A stretch of 64,000 nucleotides of DNA from Armigeres subalbatus (taxonomy: Eukaryota; Arthropoda; Insecta; Diptera; Culicidae). This document shows positions 45,770 to 57,119 of the stretch, piece by piece; the stretch's first letter is position 1; every line of letters starts with the position of its first letter. The translations under genes and the position numbers were made by a program. The stretch spans positions 70,039,481 to 70,103,480 of the forward strand of contig NC_085141.1 in assembly GCF_024139115.2 (NCBI RefSeq), read 5' to 3'. The notes beneath the pieces were generated by a model that worked only from the letters and a program-made list of their open reading frames with translations, had not been told where the DNA came from and made no database searches.

Positions 45770-47378
45770 GTTGCTAGCTAGCATAATTTATCCTTTGTCG
45801 AGACTTATGTAGACGCTTCAGATACATAGGACACTCAATACTCCATGAACAGTGGTTTTCTTCTAGTTGTCGATCAGCCGGTAATTTTTGCTGTTGGTTC
45901 AAAATATTACAGTTGATGCATTTTTCGTATTCAGATGTACATTCCTCGACTTTGTGACATTCAGTACATTTTGGACAGCAATATGGCTTCGTACAGTTCG
46001 ATGCAATATGTCCGAACTCAGAACAACGGAAACAACGTAGTACATCAATCCACTCGAAAACGGGGCAACGTCTATGTAGACATGTTTCATGTTGAGCAAT
46101 TGCTTGAATGTACCAGAATCCGATTCTAATATTACGGTCATTACATTATCTTTGTCTTTTTTGGATTTGAGAAATCGCACAACCTGTATTGATGCCGTCT
46201 TCTGTCTTCTTAATTTAATAAGGAACGAATCGGTTCAATATGACTCGAGAAGCTAACGACTTTAAGTCTAGGTCGCAACGCTTTTTGGATAGCAATGTCA
46301 TACATATCACCCATCATGATCTTTTCTGATTCGAGCAATTTCAAAGCAGAAGCTGGCGATTCGCAACGAATGGCAACATTGCCATTGACGTTGTAGTACA
46401 CATCCTTAACAGCATGAGCACCTGGATCAAGATTACGTCTGATCTCCAATTTAGTGGCTTTTGCATCCTGAGATTGCTTAGGCTTAATCAATACAGTTTC
46501 ATCCAATTTACGAACGGAACCAGTCAAATTCGGAGTTCCCACAACAGGAATAGCAGAGCTGACGGATGGATTCGACACAGTTGGAGTGCATACTCTACTC
46601 TCTTGTTTATTACGGGTTCTTTTTTTACCAGAGCGAAGCCATTGACCTTCATCTGGGGTAGGATCAGTTACATCATAGACAGTTTTCACCTTTTTTGCAG
46701 AATTTTCTGTCTCAGAATTTTCAACGACCTTGCGCTTGAAATTAAAAATTGGTAGTGTTGCAGGTGATTGCAATACTGCGGCATATGATGAACAGTTGGC
46801 GGATTCAGAATTTGTTAGGGCAGAATTAGCGAAATCATGACGATCACGCATCACTTGTTCAAGACACTTACGAACAGCTGTTTCGCAAGCATTTGAAATC
46901 AGGTCACCAATAGAACGCTCTACTGAATTAATCTTCTCAACAGCACATTCTTGATTCATGCGCAGCTCGGTAACAGCTTCAGAAAGAGAATCACATTTCT
47001 TCTGAACATCGTTGCGAGGGAGTTGACATTTTCGGAAGTTGAAACAAATCTCGCTTAACTTTTTAAAAGGACCTAAGTAACATTTTTTCATGAATTAATT
47101 TGAATAGCGCAATCAACAGAACAACATGAAAGCTTTCGTTTGCGCTATTCAAATTAATTCATGAAAAAAATGTTACTTAGGTCCTCTTGAAAAGTTAAGC
47201 GAGAAATGTATCGCAGTGCTTGATTCTCCCTTAGTGCATTTGCGCCAAACAAATTTATTTCGGCACATTTCGTGAGAAGAATTTGATCACAACCGAAAAA
47301 ACAATAAACCCGATCGCTTTCTGTTGTTATATTCTGAGCGCAAGCACTACACAGCACAGAAGACATGGTGATAAGCAA
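45770..47378 (-). pseudogene. CR1-clade ORF1 with PHD-like finger and zinc knuckles, broken
   Basis: N-terminal part (47378-47154): CSACAQNI...YCFFGCD...C, a PHD/RING-like cysteine pattern known from CR1-clade ORF1 proteins. A palindrome (47050-47209) then interrupts. The next frame (47091-46210) is hydrophilic with a coiled-coil-like start (KKCDSLSEAVTELRMN) and an NLS-like KRKVVEN. After a frameshift, about 46040-45840 gives EFGHIASNC, CCPKCTECHKVEEC and CINC, zinc-knuckle-like motifs. ORF1 proteins bind RNA. The order PHD, linker, knuckles fits the clade. Confidence 0.72.
47050..47209. repeat. 160-bp hairpin within the LINE ORF1
   Basis: Arms of about 66 bp (outer end TCTCGCTTAACTTTT) are near-perfect inverted copies around a 28-bp loop. 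The two arms encode mirror pieces of the same protein stretch. This could be a local inverted duplication of ORF1 sequence or a small foldback element; no target duplication was found. Confidence 0.75.
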
Positions 47379-47823
47379 TTTGCTTCGGACCTGTCTCCGT
47401 CATCGCCGCACAGGCGAATTACAATACACAAGCGTGGAAGGCTGATTGGAAATGAACTATTTCACCGATTTAAAAAACTATCAATCACAGCTTGAAAAAC
47501 TTATGATTGATTAATATTCGACACGGAGTAGAAACTACACAATTTTCGCAGTTTAACGATGCATCTCAACACACGAAACAAATAGTAATTCACTTTTTAA
47601 TAACGGTTTGAAATAACAACGATGAAGACATAAACATTTAGTTACAAGTCAACAACAAATTATTAGTTATCATTTAGTTACAAGTCAAAAACAAATATAA
47701 TTAATCAGCGTTAACCACGCAAAACTAAAACACACTGACTGTGCGTTACATTAGCACGAGCTTGTTATTGTATAGATATAAAGCTCGATAACAGAATACA
47801 TGAGTATTGAATGTTGGAATTGT

Positions 47824-48205
47824 CATAAAGCATTTTATGAGACGGTTTGCGGTGGCCCGATTATTTACTTCTAATGTTTTGTTTTGATATGATTCTGCGT
47901 GAACATTCCATTAGGTCCGAACACATAATAATGTTTGTAAAGTTTTATTTTTCATTCGTGTTTTCTTCAGCATTTCATGCTTAAAATGCAATGGTGTGAA
48001 TAATCTAACGACATGTTTTAAGAATCGTATGAAAAACTTTGTTCTAAAGCCCTGGTAGACGAAAAGTTAAACAGGCAGAATTGATGATAGGAGCCATCGG
48101 AATGTTCAACGCGAAATTACCAAACAAACGGGCTCCCACTAATTGTCAAAGTAGATAAACACGAGAAAAACAGCTGTTTCGATCTGTCTCATAAAATGCC
48201 TTATG
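47824..48205. mobile_element. 382-bp MITE
   Basis: Terminal repeats CATAAAGCATTTTATGAGAC and, inverted, CATAAGGCATTTTATGAGAC (one mismatch in 20). Each terminus is itself nearly palindromic. No coding capacity. The target duplication is not clear, so the superfamily is unknown. Confidence 0.75.
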
Positions 48206-48649
48206 ATATCTTTACGACAGTGTTGCCAGTATTTTAAACAAAATTTATGCAGATAAAAGAAACAATCATTTTCGTAATTTATGAATGCTTCCATAACTCC
48301 CACTCTTCGGAATTTCCATATCTCTTTTTCAGAATTGCATGGAAGTTCTATCCACCTGCAGTGGATCGTGGATGATGGTTACACTCACAGAAACCATTTG
48401 GTGATCCACTACAGGATAGTTAGCGAGGTAAGAAGAGAAATACGGAAAGCTACTCCTATAACCCGAGCGTGGAAGGTCGCCCATTTAGACAATGGAACCT
48501 TCACTGAATGTGTCTGGAGAAAAACACAGAAAATTTGAGTTTGAAATCTGAAAATGAATCGAAGCATTTTGAAAAAGCTATTTTCGGTTAAGCTGAGTGG
48601 AAATGCTTACGAGCATGTTGTGAAATAAAATTTATCATGGCTGCTCCTG

Positions 48650-50028
48650 GAATGTGTGCGAAGAAGTTGCTACGCAGTGCAGATGACGATCAGCAAAAAG
48701 GTTGACTGCTTCAATGTTGGTTTAGGCGATGTTGTCTTCGTAGTTCTCACTTGGTGGAATTCTATTGGTGGATGTTCAATTCTTGACAAAATTCCAGAAG
48801 CAGGAAGGGTCGTTTTTAACTTTCGATTGGATCTTCGTGATATAATCGTTGTATGATCAGGAGGAGCGATGTCTCTGCCGTGAACGGATTTTGACCGGAT
48901 AGCGCCTACGAGATTTCCTCAGATTGTTGCGAAGGTTCCGCAACTCAAAAGTCCACCATGGCTTGTTGAAGTTCGAGTTAGAACTGCGCGTCTTTTTTCG
49001 AACATGATCATTGATGATTATGTTAATCTTTTCGATGAAGATTTGGACCATCTCTTTGACTGTTTTGTTGGCCAGCAGTATGTCCCAGTGTACATCGAAA
49101 AATCTTCTGTTCACAACGTTGAAGTTGCATGTTTTGAAATCGAATGTGAAGCCAGCATCGCGATCGTCTGGATTGGCGGACCCCAGACCAGGATTATCAA
49201 GAAGCAAAATGTAAGGCACATGGTGCGTGTCTAACGGCATCATCGGGGAAGATGGCAGGAGAAGATCGAAGTATTCAGAAAGCGAGATCTAGAAGTCTTC
49301 CGTTCATGTTGGTGAAACCGCGTATCTGGCGCTTCTAGTGGCAAACAAAGTTTCGATAACGATTCTCTCGGGGTCGGTGGACATGTTTGAGGGGACGTAT
49401 CCGTAGATGTCGTGGCCCAGCTTCCAATGCAAGTTTGGTAGATTGAAATCCCCAATTGGCAAGATAACATCGGAATTAGAAGATTTCCCGATAAAATGTT
49501 GTACCGCATCGACGTGGACAGAATAGAGGTCAGGTCAGGACTAGAGTTAGATGGGAGGTAGATGGCAATTATGTATAAAGAGCGTTTTACTAACCTAATG
49601 AGGATAGCGACTTGTTCAAGATTGTCGCAGTTCATTAGAGATACTGCAGCAATCACGCCTCCGCCACGTGAATGTAGGCTTGTTGATTCACTGCGATCTC
49701 CACGAAAAATGATATAGTCCGAACTAATTTCTGCGTTAGTGATGTCGGAATGGAGCCAAGTTTCTGTGAAAATAATCACGTCGTAGTCACAACTCCCCAT
49801 TGACATTCGTAGACTTTCGATCTTTGTACGTAATCCCCTGACGTTCTGGTAGTAGAGTGAGAGAGGCTTATGTCCCAAGGATCTGACTGGCGCTGGCGGC
49901 TGCTCATTCGTGTCTGTCTCTGGTGTAGGGCAGCTGCGAGAGAAAACATTATTAGAGCAAGCAATGTTCTCGAAGGTAATGCACTTGCCTGATTGCACAG
50001 ACTGAAGTGCTTCCGAAGTGCTTTTCAT
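48650..50028 (-). pseudogene. CR1-clade ORF2 endonuclease and linker fragment
   Basis: Seen: LSLYYQNVRGLRTKIESLRM, VIIFTETWLHSDI, SRGGGVIAAVS, LYIIAIYLPSNSS, then a frameshift near 49500-49250, FDFKTCNFNVVNRRFFDV, NKPWWTFELRNLRNNLRKS and DPSCFWNFVKN. The last corresponds to DPKSFWSFV in the other CR1 copies. The RT domain is absent. The LRTK and FTETWL words are closest to mosquito T1/Q elements as I know them. Confidence 0.78.
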
Positions 50029-50777
50029 TGTGCGTCCTGGATGATGAATCGTTGGTGGATTACTGATAGGAAAAACCGGAGATAGGAGTCGGAGATTGTT
50101 TCGTGGCTGTTGGGTGAGATGTCATCAGAGCGGTAGCTGTTCTTTAATCGAGTGTACCTGCCTGATGGTGCAGGCTGGAAGCCCCTCTCACCACACCCAA
50201 GCACAGGACCAGGACGGCTGTTGGACGCTGGCTGGAAGATCACGACTGCGATGAGGGGGGTGGGACTTCCAATGTGCCTGATTCTGTGCGTCCTGGGAAT
50301 GTTGTAACGGATTACTGTAACTCCTTCCCTTGAGTAAAACAGGATGGGAACAGTATCCCAAGCAAATTTTGACTTCTATATATCTACACAAGCTTCCCAA
50401 AATACTTTTTTGAAAACCTCAATTTGTACCCAAGTAAAGAATTTCAGTTAAACCACATTCTAGCAGCATGTTTGTTCCAAGTCAAGCTGTTCCATTTCCA
50501 AAAGGTGTCACAAGCACATTGGTTTGAGAACTTTCTCTTAAGAAGTTAGTCGGCGTCTGATAATTAGACTCCGACCACTCCTCCAACTCCTGCAATTGAA
50601 TTCTTCCTGAGCGCCGGTACCGCCCATAAAAGCCTAACTGAAATGTATTTCATTATGCTTGTTACAGGTATGCTTGCAGTGGCTGAGTAATCCATTCACG
50701 ACTTTTCTTATTTAATCCGTTAGTACTTTCAGTAATTCTCCGATATGTTTCTATTCAGTATGGAATATGGGGAGAAT

Positions 50778-50976
50778 GAAAAGATGTTTTAGTTACTAGA
50801 TAAATATTGTCGCTTCGGTTCCCTTTGTTCTGCTGTCCGGAACATGTTGGGTACCAAGCTGTCAAATCGTATGGATTTTCCTTCTTTGACATTTAGCTCC
50901 CCTATCCTCGCCAGCAAAAGATGTTCCGGACAGCGACGACAGCGACAATCTTTATCTAGTAACTAAAATATCTTTT
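50778..50976. mobile_element. 199-bp MITE
   Basis: Inverted ends containing TTTAGTTACTAGATAAA (left, about 50786-50802, and mirrored at about 50952-50968) and a second inner inverted pair CTGTCCGGAACAT. No coding capacity. Borders are approximate. Confidence 0.68.
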
Positions 50977-51107
50977 GGAGAATGCCATCTAATAAACGGG
51001 AGACTTGATTACATGGCCTCATTTATGAAACGATTGATCCTTTCTACTCGTGGCTACTTAATTATTTGCTCTTACAAATGTAATAAATCAGCTGATGCCT
51101 CAATAAT

Positions 51108-51510
51108 GCAACGTACACACCAGTCAAGCAGTTTGACGAACATTGACTCCGCCCCCAAGAAAACGCTTCGGTTGGTGCTTTGTTTGAACGTGTGTGAAGT
51201 TGTTCTAACAACCATTTGACAGTTGGCGGCTCGGTTGGAAAAAAATAAAACGGTTTGATTTTGGTTTGAGTTGTCGGGGGCGGAGTCAAGGTTCGCCGAA
51301 CATGTTTGAGCATTTGTAGTGATGTTGCACAAACCCCCATATATTTTTTGATGGTTGGTGCTCAAGTTGGCGCTTCGGTCGTTCGTGTGTGATATTGTTG
51401 GTCGAATAAATTGATTGTTCGTGCCGCTGTTGGTAAAACTTGATGGATGTTTAAATAAACGAGAGGTGGAGTCAATGTTGGTCAAACTACTTGACCGTGT
51501 GTACGTTCCA
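51108..51510. mobile_element. 403-bp MITE, PIF/Harbinger-like
   Basis: About 43-bp inverted termini (TGCAACGTACACAC left; TGGAACGTACACAC right, inverted), roughly 85% alike. Flanked by TAA on both sides (51105-51107 and 51511-51513), fitting the 3-bp TWA target of PIF/Harbinger elements. The interior holds an extra diverged copy of the terminus (near 51278-51307). Confidence 0.72.
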
Positions 51511-51569
51511 TAAAACGCATTGACAACTAAAAGTAAACAAAACAAACTCCTGAAAATCGATGATTACAT

Positions 51570-51836
51570 CAAAGTATGCTTATGGTTCTGGTGGGATGAG
51601 GGATCGTCACTGAGGAAATAATGTTCGCTCAGTAGTCTAAAGAAGTGCAAACTACGCAATAATTCCTGTGAAGCTTTTATTATGGTTTTGTCTCGCTCTA
51701 CTTTTGCTGTCCAATATGCATGTTGTGATTTGGTTAGTCCCAGACACATGAGGTGATAAATGTCTCCACAAGTTCCACTGCAAACTACTGCTTTCTCTGA
51801 TCTTGTAGGTATTGAGCATACTTGACAGTATTCCAT
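51570..51836 (-). pseudogene. CR1-clade ORF1 N-terminus with PHD-like finger
   Basis: From the ATG at 51836: MEYCQVCSIPTRSEKAVVC, then SGTCGDIYHLMCLGLTKSQH. The cysteine/histidine spacing (CX2C, C, C, H, C) is PHD-like, as in ORF1 of CR1-clade LINEs. The frame ends near 51564 and the rest is interrupted by a MITE. A cellular PHD protein is an alternative, but the position upstream of a CR1 endonuclease on the same strand favours the LINE. Confidence 0.6.
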
Positions 51837-53113
51837 GACGATATGAGCGACAGGAAAACAAATGTACAATGGTACAATGTTCCGGAATGTTACGGTACGA
51901 TGCCAGTAGAAGCCGATCGCATGCAAGTTCGCAATGCAGATGGGAGTAGCTTTAAGCTGTACGATAATAACGTTTCGGCTACCAATATGCAACGTTGTAA
52001 ACGGCAATGCAGCTTCTCGTAATATCTGGTAGGTGCTGTTCCAGAAAGCCCGCAGCGAGTTGACGTGGATGAAGATTATTGTTTTATATTTTCACAATGG
52101 TTATATACACTATTCACTGTTCAGCGTTCTTAAATCGTTTTTGCTGATGTAAACACTCAAAATGAAACTCGCGAACAGACACGAATGAATTTTAGGGCGA
52201 CATAACAACATAAAAACAAGCGAAAAAGAGGAGCTTTGTTTAGCTGTGGTTTAACTTATCTCATCAGTCTCATTTTATCACATGTATGGAAGAGACAGCG
52301 TTTGGTCATGTTACCGAAACCTGGCAAGCTACCAAGAGACCCCTCAGCGTTCAGATCAACCTGTCCAATATGTAAAGACAGACTGTAGGGAAGCTACGGG
52401 AGAAGTTAATCCTGAACAGACTGGTGCCGTACGTGAAGAAGATGAGAGGATTGTCGAGCAAGAAATTTGGCTTTCGCAGAAGATGGTTTGCACTGGGCGT
52501 CATTAAATCGATGGTTCACACTGCAGAGGTTGCCATCGAATGCAAGCGGCACGGTATCCGTTACTGCGCAGTTATAACTCTTGGCATACGCAATTCGTTC
52601 AACAATGCCTGGTGTTGATCACGAGCTTGTCTCTTCGGCTGGGAGAACCTTGTCGAGATATTCAAGATTATAGCAGATGTCCCGCAATTATCAATCTTGG
52701 GACCACATTTGGGGAACGTGATGTATGATGGTGTGCCAAGGTTGGAGCTACCGCTAAGAGTCAAGCTAGTGGGATTCGCCGATGGCGATGTCGTAAAGAT
52801 GACCGTGTTCCGAGAGTTCATCGAAATTGAATGCAGTCTATTTGATTAGTTTCGCTAGTCACAGCTGGTGCAACATGAAACGGAGGTGATAATCATCAAC
52901 AACCGGAGAGTGGAGCATGAGGCGTTAATTAGAATCGGCGGCCGCGACATCACCTCAAGCGATTTCTTAAATAATTGGGGGTGATGCACGACGATATGTT
53001 GAGCTTCAAAAGTCATGTCGACAACGCCTGAAAACAGCACTGTCGAGCATGATGGAAACAGCTTTGGGGATTTCTTCAGCAAATGCAGGCTGCTAGCAAG
53101 CGTGGCTCAATAC

Positions 53114-54326
53114 TACACAGTATTAATTTTTGTGTAAATTTACATTCATTTTCATGCACATATTTGGAGCATAAAAATAAACGCAAAAATGAGTCAGATA
53201 TTAAATTTACACTGATTGAAAATGTAGTCATGCGAAATCACATGACATGTAGATTTAATTGAATCTTTCAACTCGTTTAATTTTACACGATCGTGTAAAA
53301 TTAAACGATGGTGTAATTTGACATTTCGTTCACTTTTTTTAAATTTGGGATTTTAAACAGAAAAATTCTATTGGCTCAAATGAACAGTATAGAACACATT
53401 TTGGAAACCCAATTATGTATATAATGTCGCCCTTTTCAAGAATATTTGTGGATGGAAAATAGAATACCTAATATATGCGAACGCAATTAAATATCAATTC
53501 AATAGAATGGAAGCTTGAAAAATGTGTGATAGTATTATTTAAAGAAAATGGTGAGTTTCATAAATTCATTAATTTATTTATTCAATTACACGATACATGT
53601 TCTAATAATATCAGCAGTATCAGCCTCTCATTTCTTTAATGTTCGACAACGCAGAATAGGAAGAATACTTGCTGTCTGGAACCCAAGTGTGTATTCCAAG
53701 TATGTTCTGCCATCGAAATTTCGAACACTTTATTCCAACAAAAACAAGACAAAATCAAACAGCGAAAAATACGGATAGATTGAATTAAAGTGTAGCTAAC
53801 GCAGATGCCTTTTAAACGACTCAAAAGATTTGCACCGAATACGATTAAAATCCTTACTCGAGAAATGCACATTTGGAACTTGTTGTTGGCACGCGTAAGG
53901 CTGATAAATTTCGCCACACAACTTACAATTAATCCTCCCGAAACAAATGAAGCACCATCTCACTGAGCGAAAAATACCAAAGTGCACTTGCGGTATCTGC
54001 TATTTATTTTCTCCTTTTGTTACTGTTATTTTACACGACGATTGAAAATTAAATCAATATTGATTGAAAATTCGATGTATATTCATTTATTTTTAAAGTA
54101 GCAGTTGAAAAATACTCTCTACTGTAAATACGTGTGGAATACAATTTAAAATTATATGTTTTTTGATGCTCTAATTGTGTGCATTAAAATAAACTCAATT
54201 TTCAATTGAATTCAAATTTCAATTAATTAATTATTACAGCTTTTATAAAATCTACTAAATTTTCAATCAAATTCCCGATTCATTTCTAATTTACACGTCG
54301 TGTAGATTTAATTATTTTTTGCTGTG
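53114..54326. mobile_element. 1.2-kb AT-rich TIR element inside the R1 remnant
   Basis: Ends in TACACAG-type inverted repeats (TACACAGTATTAA left; TACACAGCAAAAAATAATTA right, inverted). Removing it rejoins the R1 frame as SIRYGGPV with a TAC or TA duplication. It has many TTTACACG and CGTGTAAA words, including a 36-bp perfect palindrome at 53273-53308. No transposase recognised. Confidence 0.65.
53273..53308. repeat. 36-bp perfect palindrome
   Basis: Centre at 53290/53291, core TTTTACACGATCGTGTAAAA, extended 8 bases each side. Half-sites recur near both ends of the surrounding element, so it may be a transposase binding site cluster. Confidence 0.85.
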
Positions 54327-54984
54327 TACGGTACGGAGGTCCAGTCTAGGTGTCAACGTTAAGTGTGTGTCGGCCTGGAGAGCTGAACTTTGGATTGGCC
54401 AAGTTCTTTGAAGGCCACGTGATACTTGCGCAGGTTCGGACATGCGGCTTCCACCGTCTGTCCGCGATGTCTAAAAGTGACAGAAACGGCTGAGCATATG
54501 CGGTTCCCATGGAACGACTCCTTCATTGAGGAAGGCGGACCATGAGCATCGGAGTGCATCACCGCGGAAGATAGCTTTCGATAATGAATGGGAGTGCAAG
54601 CGCCAGCAACCAACGTCGCAACTGTCGTTAGATTGCGGTGAGCACGTAGCCGTGGAGCGTGGTGTCACGGCCGGTTACGGTGGATCTTTCGTTGTCCGGG
54701 AAATTTTCGTCGGAGTATGGTAGATTTGTCACCGAGAACTATTTGAGTTGTTTGCGATCGAATAGGGAGCCATTAGGCACATGGGCACTGGGTAATTGGT
54801 CATCAGAGTAGGTTAGATCCACTACTGGGGAGCAATCCGAGTAGTTCGTCACACGTAACCGTACCGGTCTCGGGTAGTCGGTTCACCATTGAACCGGGCG
54901 CCAACTCCAACCTGTGTCTTTGGATAGGATAGACTTTGGCACTCGCCCGAATAACCGTTAAAGTGAGAAAGTGCTAAACCGTGA

Positions 54985-55155
54985 CACGGTGCGCCGGTAG
55001 ACCGTTATTATAAAATAAAAATGTCCATCAAAACCAAGTACAGGGCTCGATTCCTGTGGTAATTCTGCACCTCTGGACCAATTTTTAAAAAAATCCCTAG
55101 ACGGAATTTTGAGAAATCTTGATTTGAAGTTTTTAATTAAGAAATTTCAAAAGAA
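54985..55155. repeat. Large inverted repeat, left arm
   Basis: About 165 bp, from ACGGTGCGCCGGTAGACCG to ATTTCAAAAG, mirrored at 56745-56925 with only scattered differences. The outer part is the 3' terminus of the R1-clade remnant to its left; the inner part includes CCAAGTACAGGGCTCGATTC. Confidence 0.85.
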
Positions 55156-56460
55156 TCTATATTTTAATTCAATAATATCCCCAAAATAACTTCAAAGCCG
55201 TCCAAAAAGTGGTCCAAGTTGTTTTCAACCAGTTTGCATTTGTTGCCTTTATTACAATTATATTTTTTTACAACTGATTAAGCTCACCAAAAAGACTAAG
55301 GTAAGTTTTTGTATGGCTTGAACTCGTCTATCTTCAAGAATGCTGCCTCTCGTTCAGAACCATTCATGAATTCACGTGCAGGCTGCAGATTCTTTGTTGA
55401 ATGCCATTCAGATTAAAGTTTGTGTTTGTTTTTATTGTATTCACAAATGTATTCGAGCATCAGAAGTAAAGATTGGAGTATGGAAGAAATTGATGAAAAA
55501 ACCAACAGCTAAAAGATTTGTTTAAAGTAGTGCAGTTGTTTAGTAGTATATAAGGTTAGATCTTCGTCAGATGCTGTAATAATTCAATTGACGGAGCTTT
55601 ATCAAATTCTGAGATTTCCCCGCAAAAGGATCATCGGACTGGTTATGACTCCAAAGATGGCGGTAAGGAAAAGCTACGATTTTCAAGAGTGAGCTCGGCA
55701 TATAGAATGAGATCTCGAGAACCAAGGAAAACATCAGGGAAAATGCACAAGAGAAAGAAAGAATTTTACAAGCTTTGGGCATATTCTTTTGGGTTTTCGG
55801 TTACGACGAAGATAAAATATTCATTTTTTGAACTTTTAAAAACACTTTAATAAAGTAAAAAAATGAACTTTTGCTTATCTCCGTCACTACACATCTAGTT
55901 CGGTATTGTTAATACGATTTTAAAGCTGCTCGAGAAGCGCCATGTTGAGTAAATTTATGGATAAACCAAGTACAGATGAGGCATCAACAAATTGCTTAGA
56001 GTTCACTAGGATCCTGATCTTTCGGATTACGTCACGGTAACTTACTCTGCTTAAACACTAACAATTTTCTAATTAATATTTCAAACAGCAGGTTCTATAT
56101 CTGTACCATATCTTGAATTATCATGTTTCAGAGTTCTGTAGAGGTACCGGAATAGGTCTTGGCTTACATATCAAACATGCTTTTTCTAGTCTTCTAGTCC
56201 GATTAGAACTTTGACAAGATTTAGCAGCAAAGATCGGTTAATGAGTGCTGTGATCGAGTATAACAGCTTCTAACTAATATTATTCTACACGAACTCTGGT
56301 CTTACTGCTCTCCATTATGAACATAAACCCTAATTTAAAATAAGTTTTACTTCTCATTCTATTAAACATGGCAAGCAACACTTATACTTAACTCGAGCAA
56401 GTTAGCCATACAAAAACATACTTAAGATAAGATAAGTCAGTTGTAAATATTTATGGTTCT
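55156..56460. other. Unassigned AT-rich spacer between inverted arms
   Basis: Short frames only, no domain or repeat recognised. Confidence 0.3.
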
Positions 56461-56464
56461 AATA

Positions 56465-56715
56465 ACGGCAACGCATGCTTAGGGCCATCTTTGGTGTTAT
56501 GCAAGAGAATGGTGCTGTGGCGACGAAGGATGAAACAAGAGCTCGCCCAGCTCTACGGCGAACCCAGTACCCAGAAGGTAGCTAAAGCTGGAAGGGTACG
56601 ATGGGCAGGCATATTTCAAGAATGCCGGACAGCAACCCTACAAAACTGGTGGTTACTTCCGACCCAGCAGGTACAAGAAGAATTGAAGGACATCTATCTA
56701 GGTGGATTAATCAGG
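56465..56715 (+). pseudogene. RTE-clade ORF C-terminal scrap
   Basis: Seen across two frames: LRAIFGVMQENG, RRRMKQELAQLYGEPSTQK, KAGRVRWAGI, RMPDSNPTK and DPAGTRRIEGHLSRWI. These match the C-terminal part of the RTE ORF at 37240-37500 (RRRMNHELHQLLEEPS, RGAQRARWIDQ), from a different subfamily. Fragment only. Confidence 0.72.
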
Positions 56716-56744
56716 GTTTTTGGTGATATTTTTGGATTCTTATA

Positions 56745-56925
56745 TGGATTCTTTTGAAAATTTTTAACTAAAAACTTCAAATCAAGATTTCTCGAGATTC
56801 CTCCTAGGGATTTTTTTAAAAATTGGTCCAGAGGTGCAGAATTACCACAGGAATCGAGCCCTGTACTTGGTTTTGATGGACATTTTTATTTTATAATAAC
56901 GGTCTACCGGGGCACCGTGGTGAGC
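56745..56925. repeat. Large inverted repeat, right arm
   Basis: Mirror of 54985-55155. The minus strand to its right (about 57100-56926) continues into sequence that could be the 3' end of a second R1-clade element, arranged head-on with the one at 52290. Confidence 0.85.
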
Positions 56926-57115
56926 ATGCTGACCAGGTGAAAAAGTAGTCTAGGTAACGAGATAGCCTTCCACGGATGCGGGTCGTCGGTGTCCGGGGAA
57001 CTTCCGCCTCTGTGGACACCCCGTTGAAGTAGGAGCTATATGAGTAGGTTGCCACCATGTTAGAAGCTAAATTGCTCAAGAAGAAAGTAGTGCCGAAAAG
57101 CAAAAAAAAAGATTT
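56926..57115 (-). other. Possible R1-clade 3' end, minus strand
   Basis: The minus strand leads into the same terminal sequence (CCGGTAGACCGTTATTATAA) that closes the + strand R1 remnant. A short frame (EAEVPRTPTTRIRGRLSR) is open here, but I cannot tie it to an R1 domain. Confidence 0.4.
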
Positions 57116-57119
57116 TAAA

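Larger units (their letters stand above)
42371..47480 (-). mobile_element. CR1-clade LINE with two decayed ORFs
   Basis: On the minus strand: ORF1 (47378 to about 45770), ORF2 (45498-42699), a 3' UTR with a hairpin (42422-42479), and an AAAT-repeat tail at 42371-42387. The protein style (YYQNVRG, ITETWLN, GVPQGSNLGPLLF, YADD) puts it in the CR1 clade, close to mosquito T1/Q elements. The 5' border is not fixed, because no target duplication was found. Confidence 0.82.
48640..51860 (-). mobile_element. CR1-clade LINE, second minus-strand copy, split by two MITEs
   Basis: ORF1 N-terminus at 51836-51570 and ORF2 endonuclease/linker at 50028-48650, in the order and strand expected of one CR1-clade element. 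MITEs at 50778-50976 and 51108-51510 lie between. The RT and 3' end are missing, cut off near 48640. That the two parts are one element is inferred from order and spacing. Confidence 0.65.
52290..55020 (+). pseudogene. R1-clade LINE RT and C-terminal remnant, split by a TIR element
   Basis: Seen on the + strand through several frames: KPGKLPRDPSAFRS (about 52315), VPYVKKMRGLSSKKFGFRRR, LGPHLGNVMYDGV, GFADGDVV (degenerate FADD, 52771-52794), INNRRVEHEALIRIGG. After the inserted element (53114-54326) it resumes with RYGGPV and GELNFGLAKFFEGH, the C-terminal landmark of R1-type ORF2. The 3' non-coding part runs to about 55020 and ends ATAAAATAAAAATG. Stops and shifts are abundant; an old, dead copy. 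R1-type elements often target rDNA, but this copy is not in rDNA. Confidence 0.72.
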
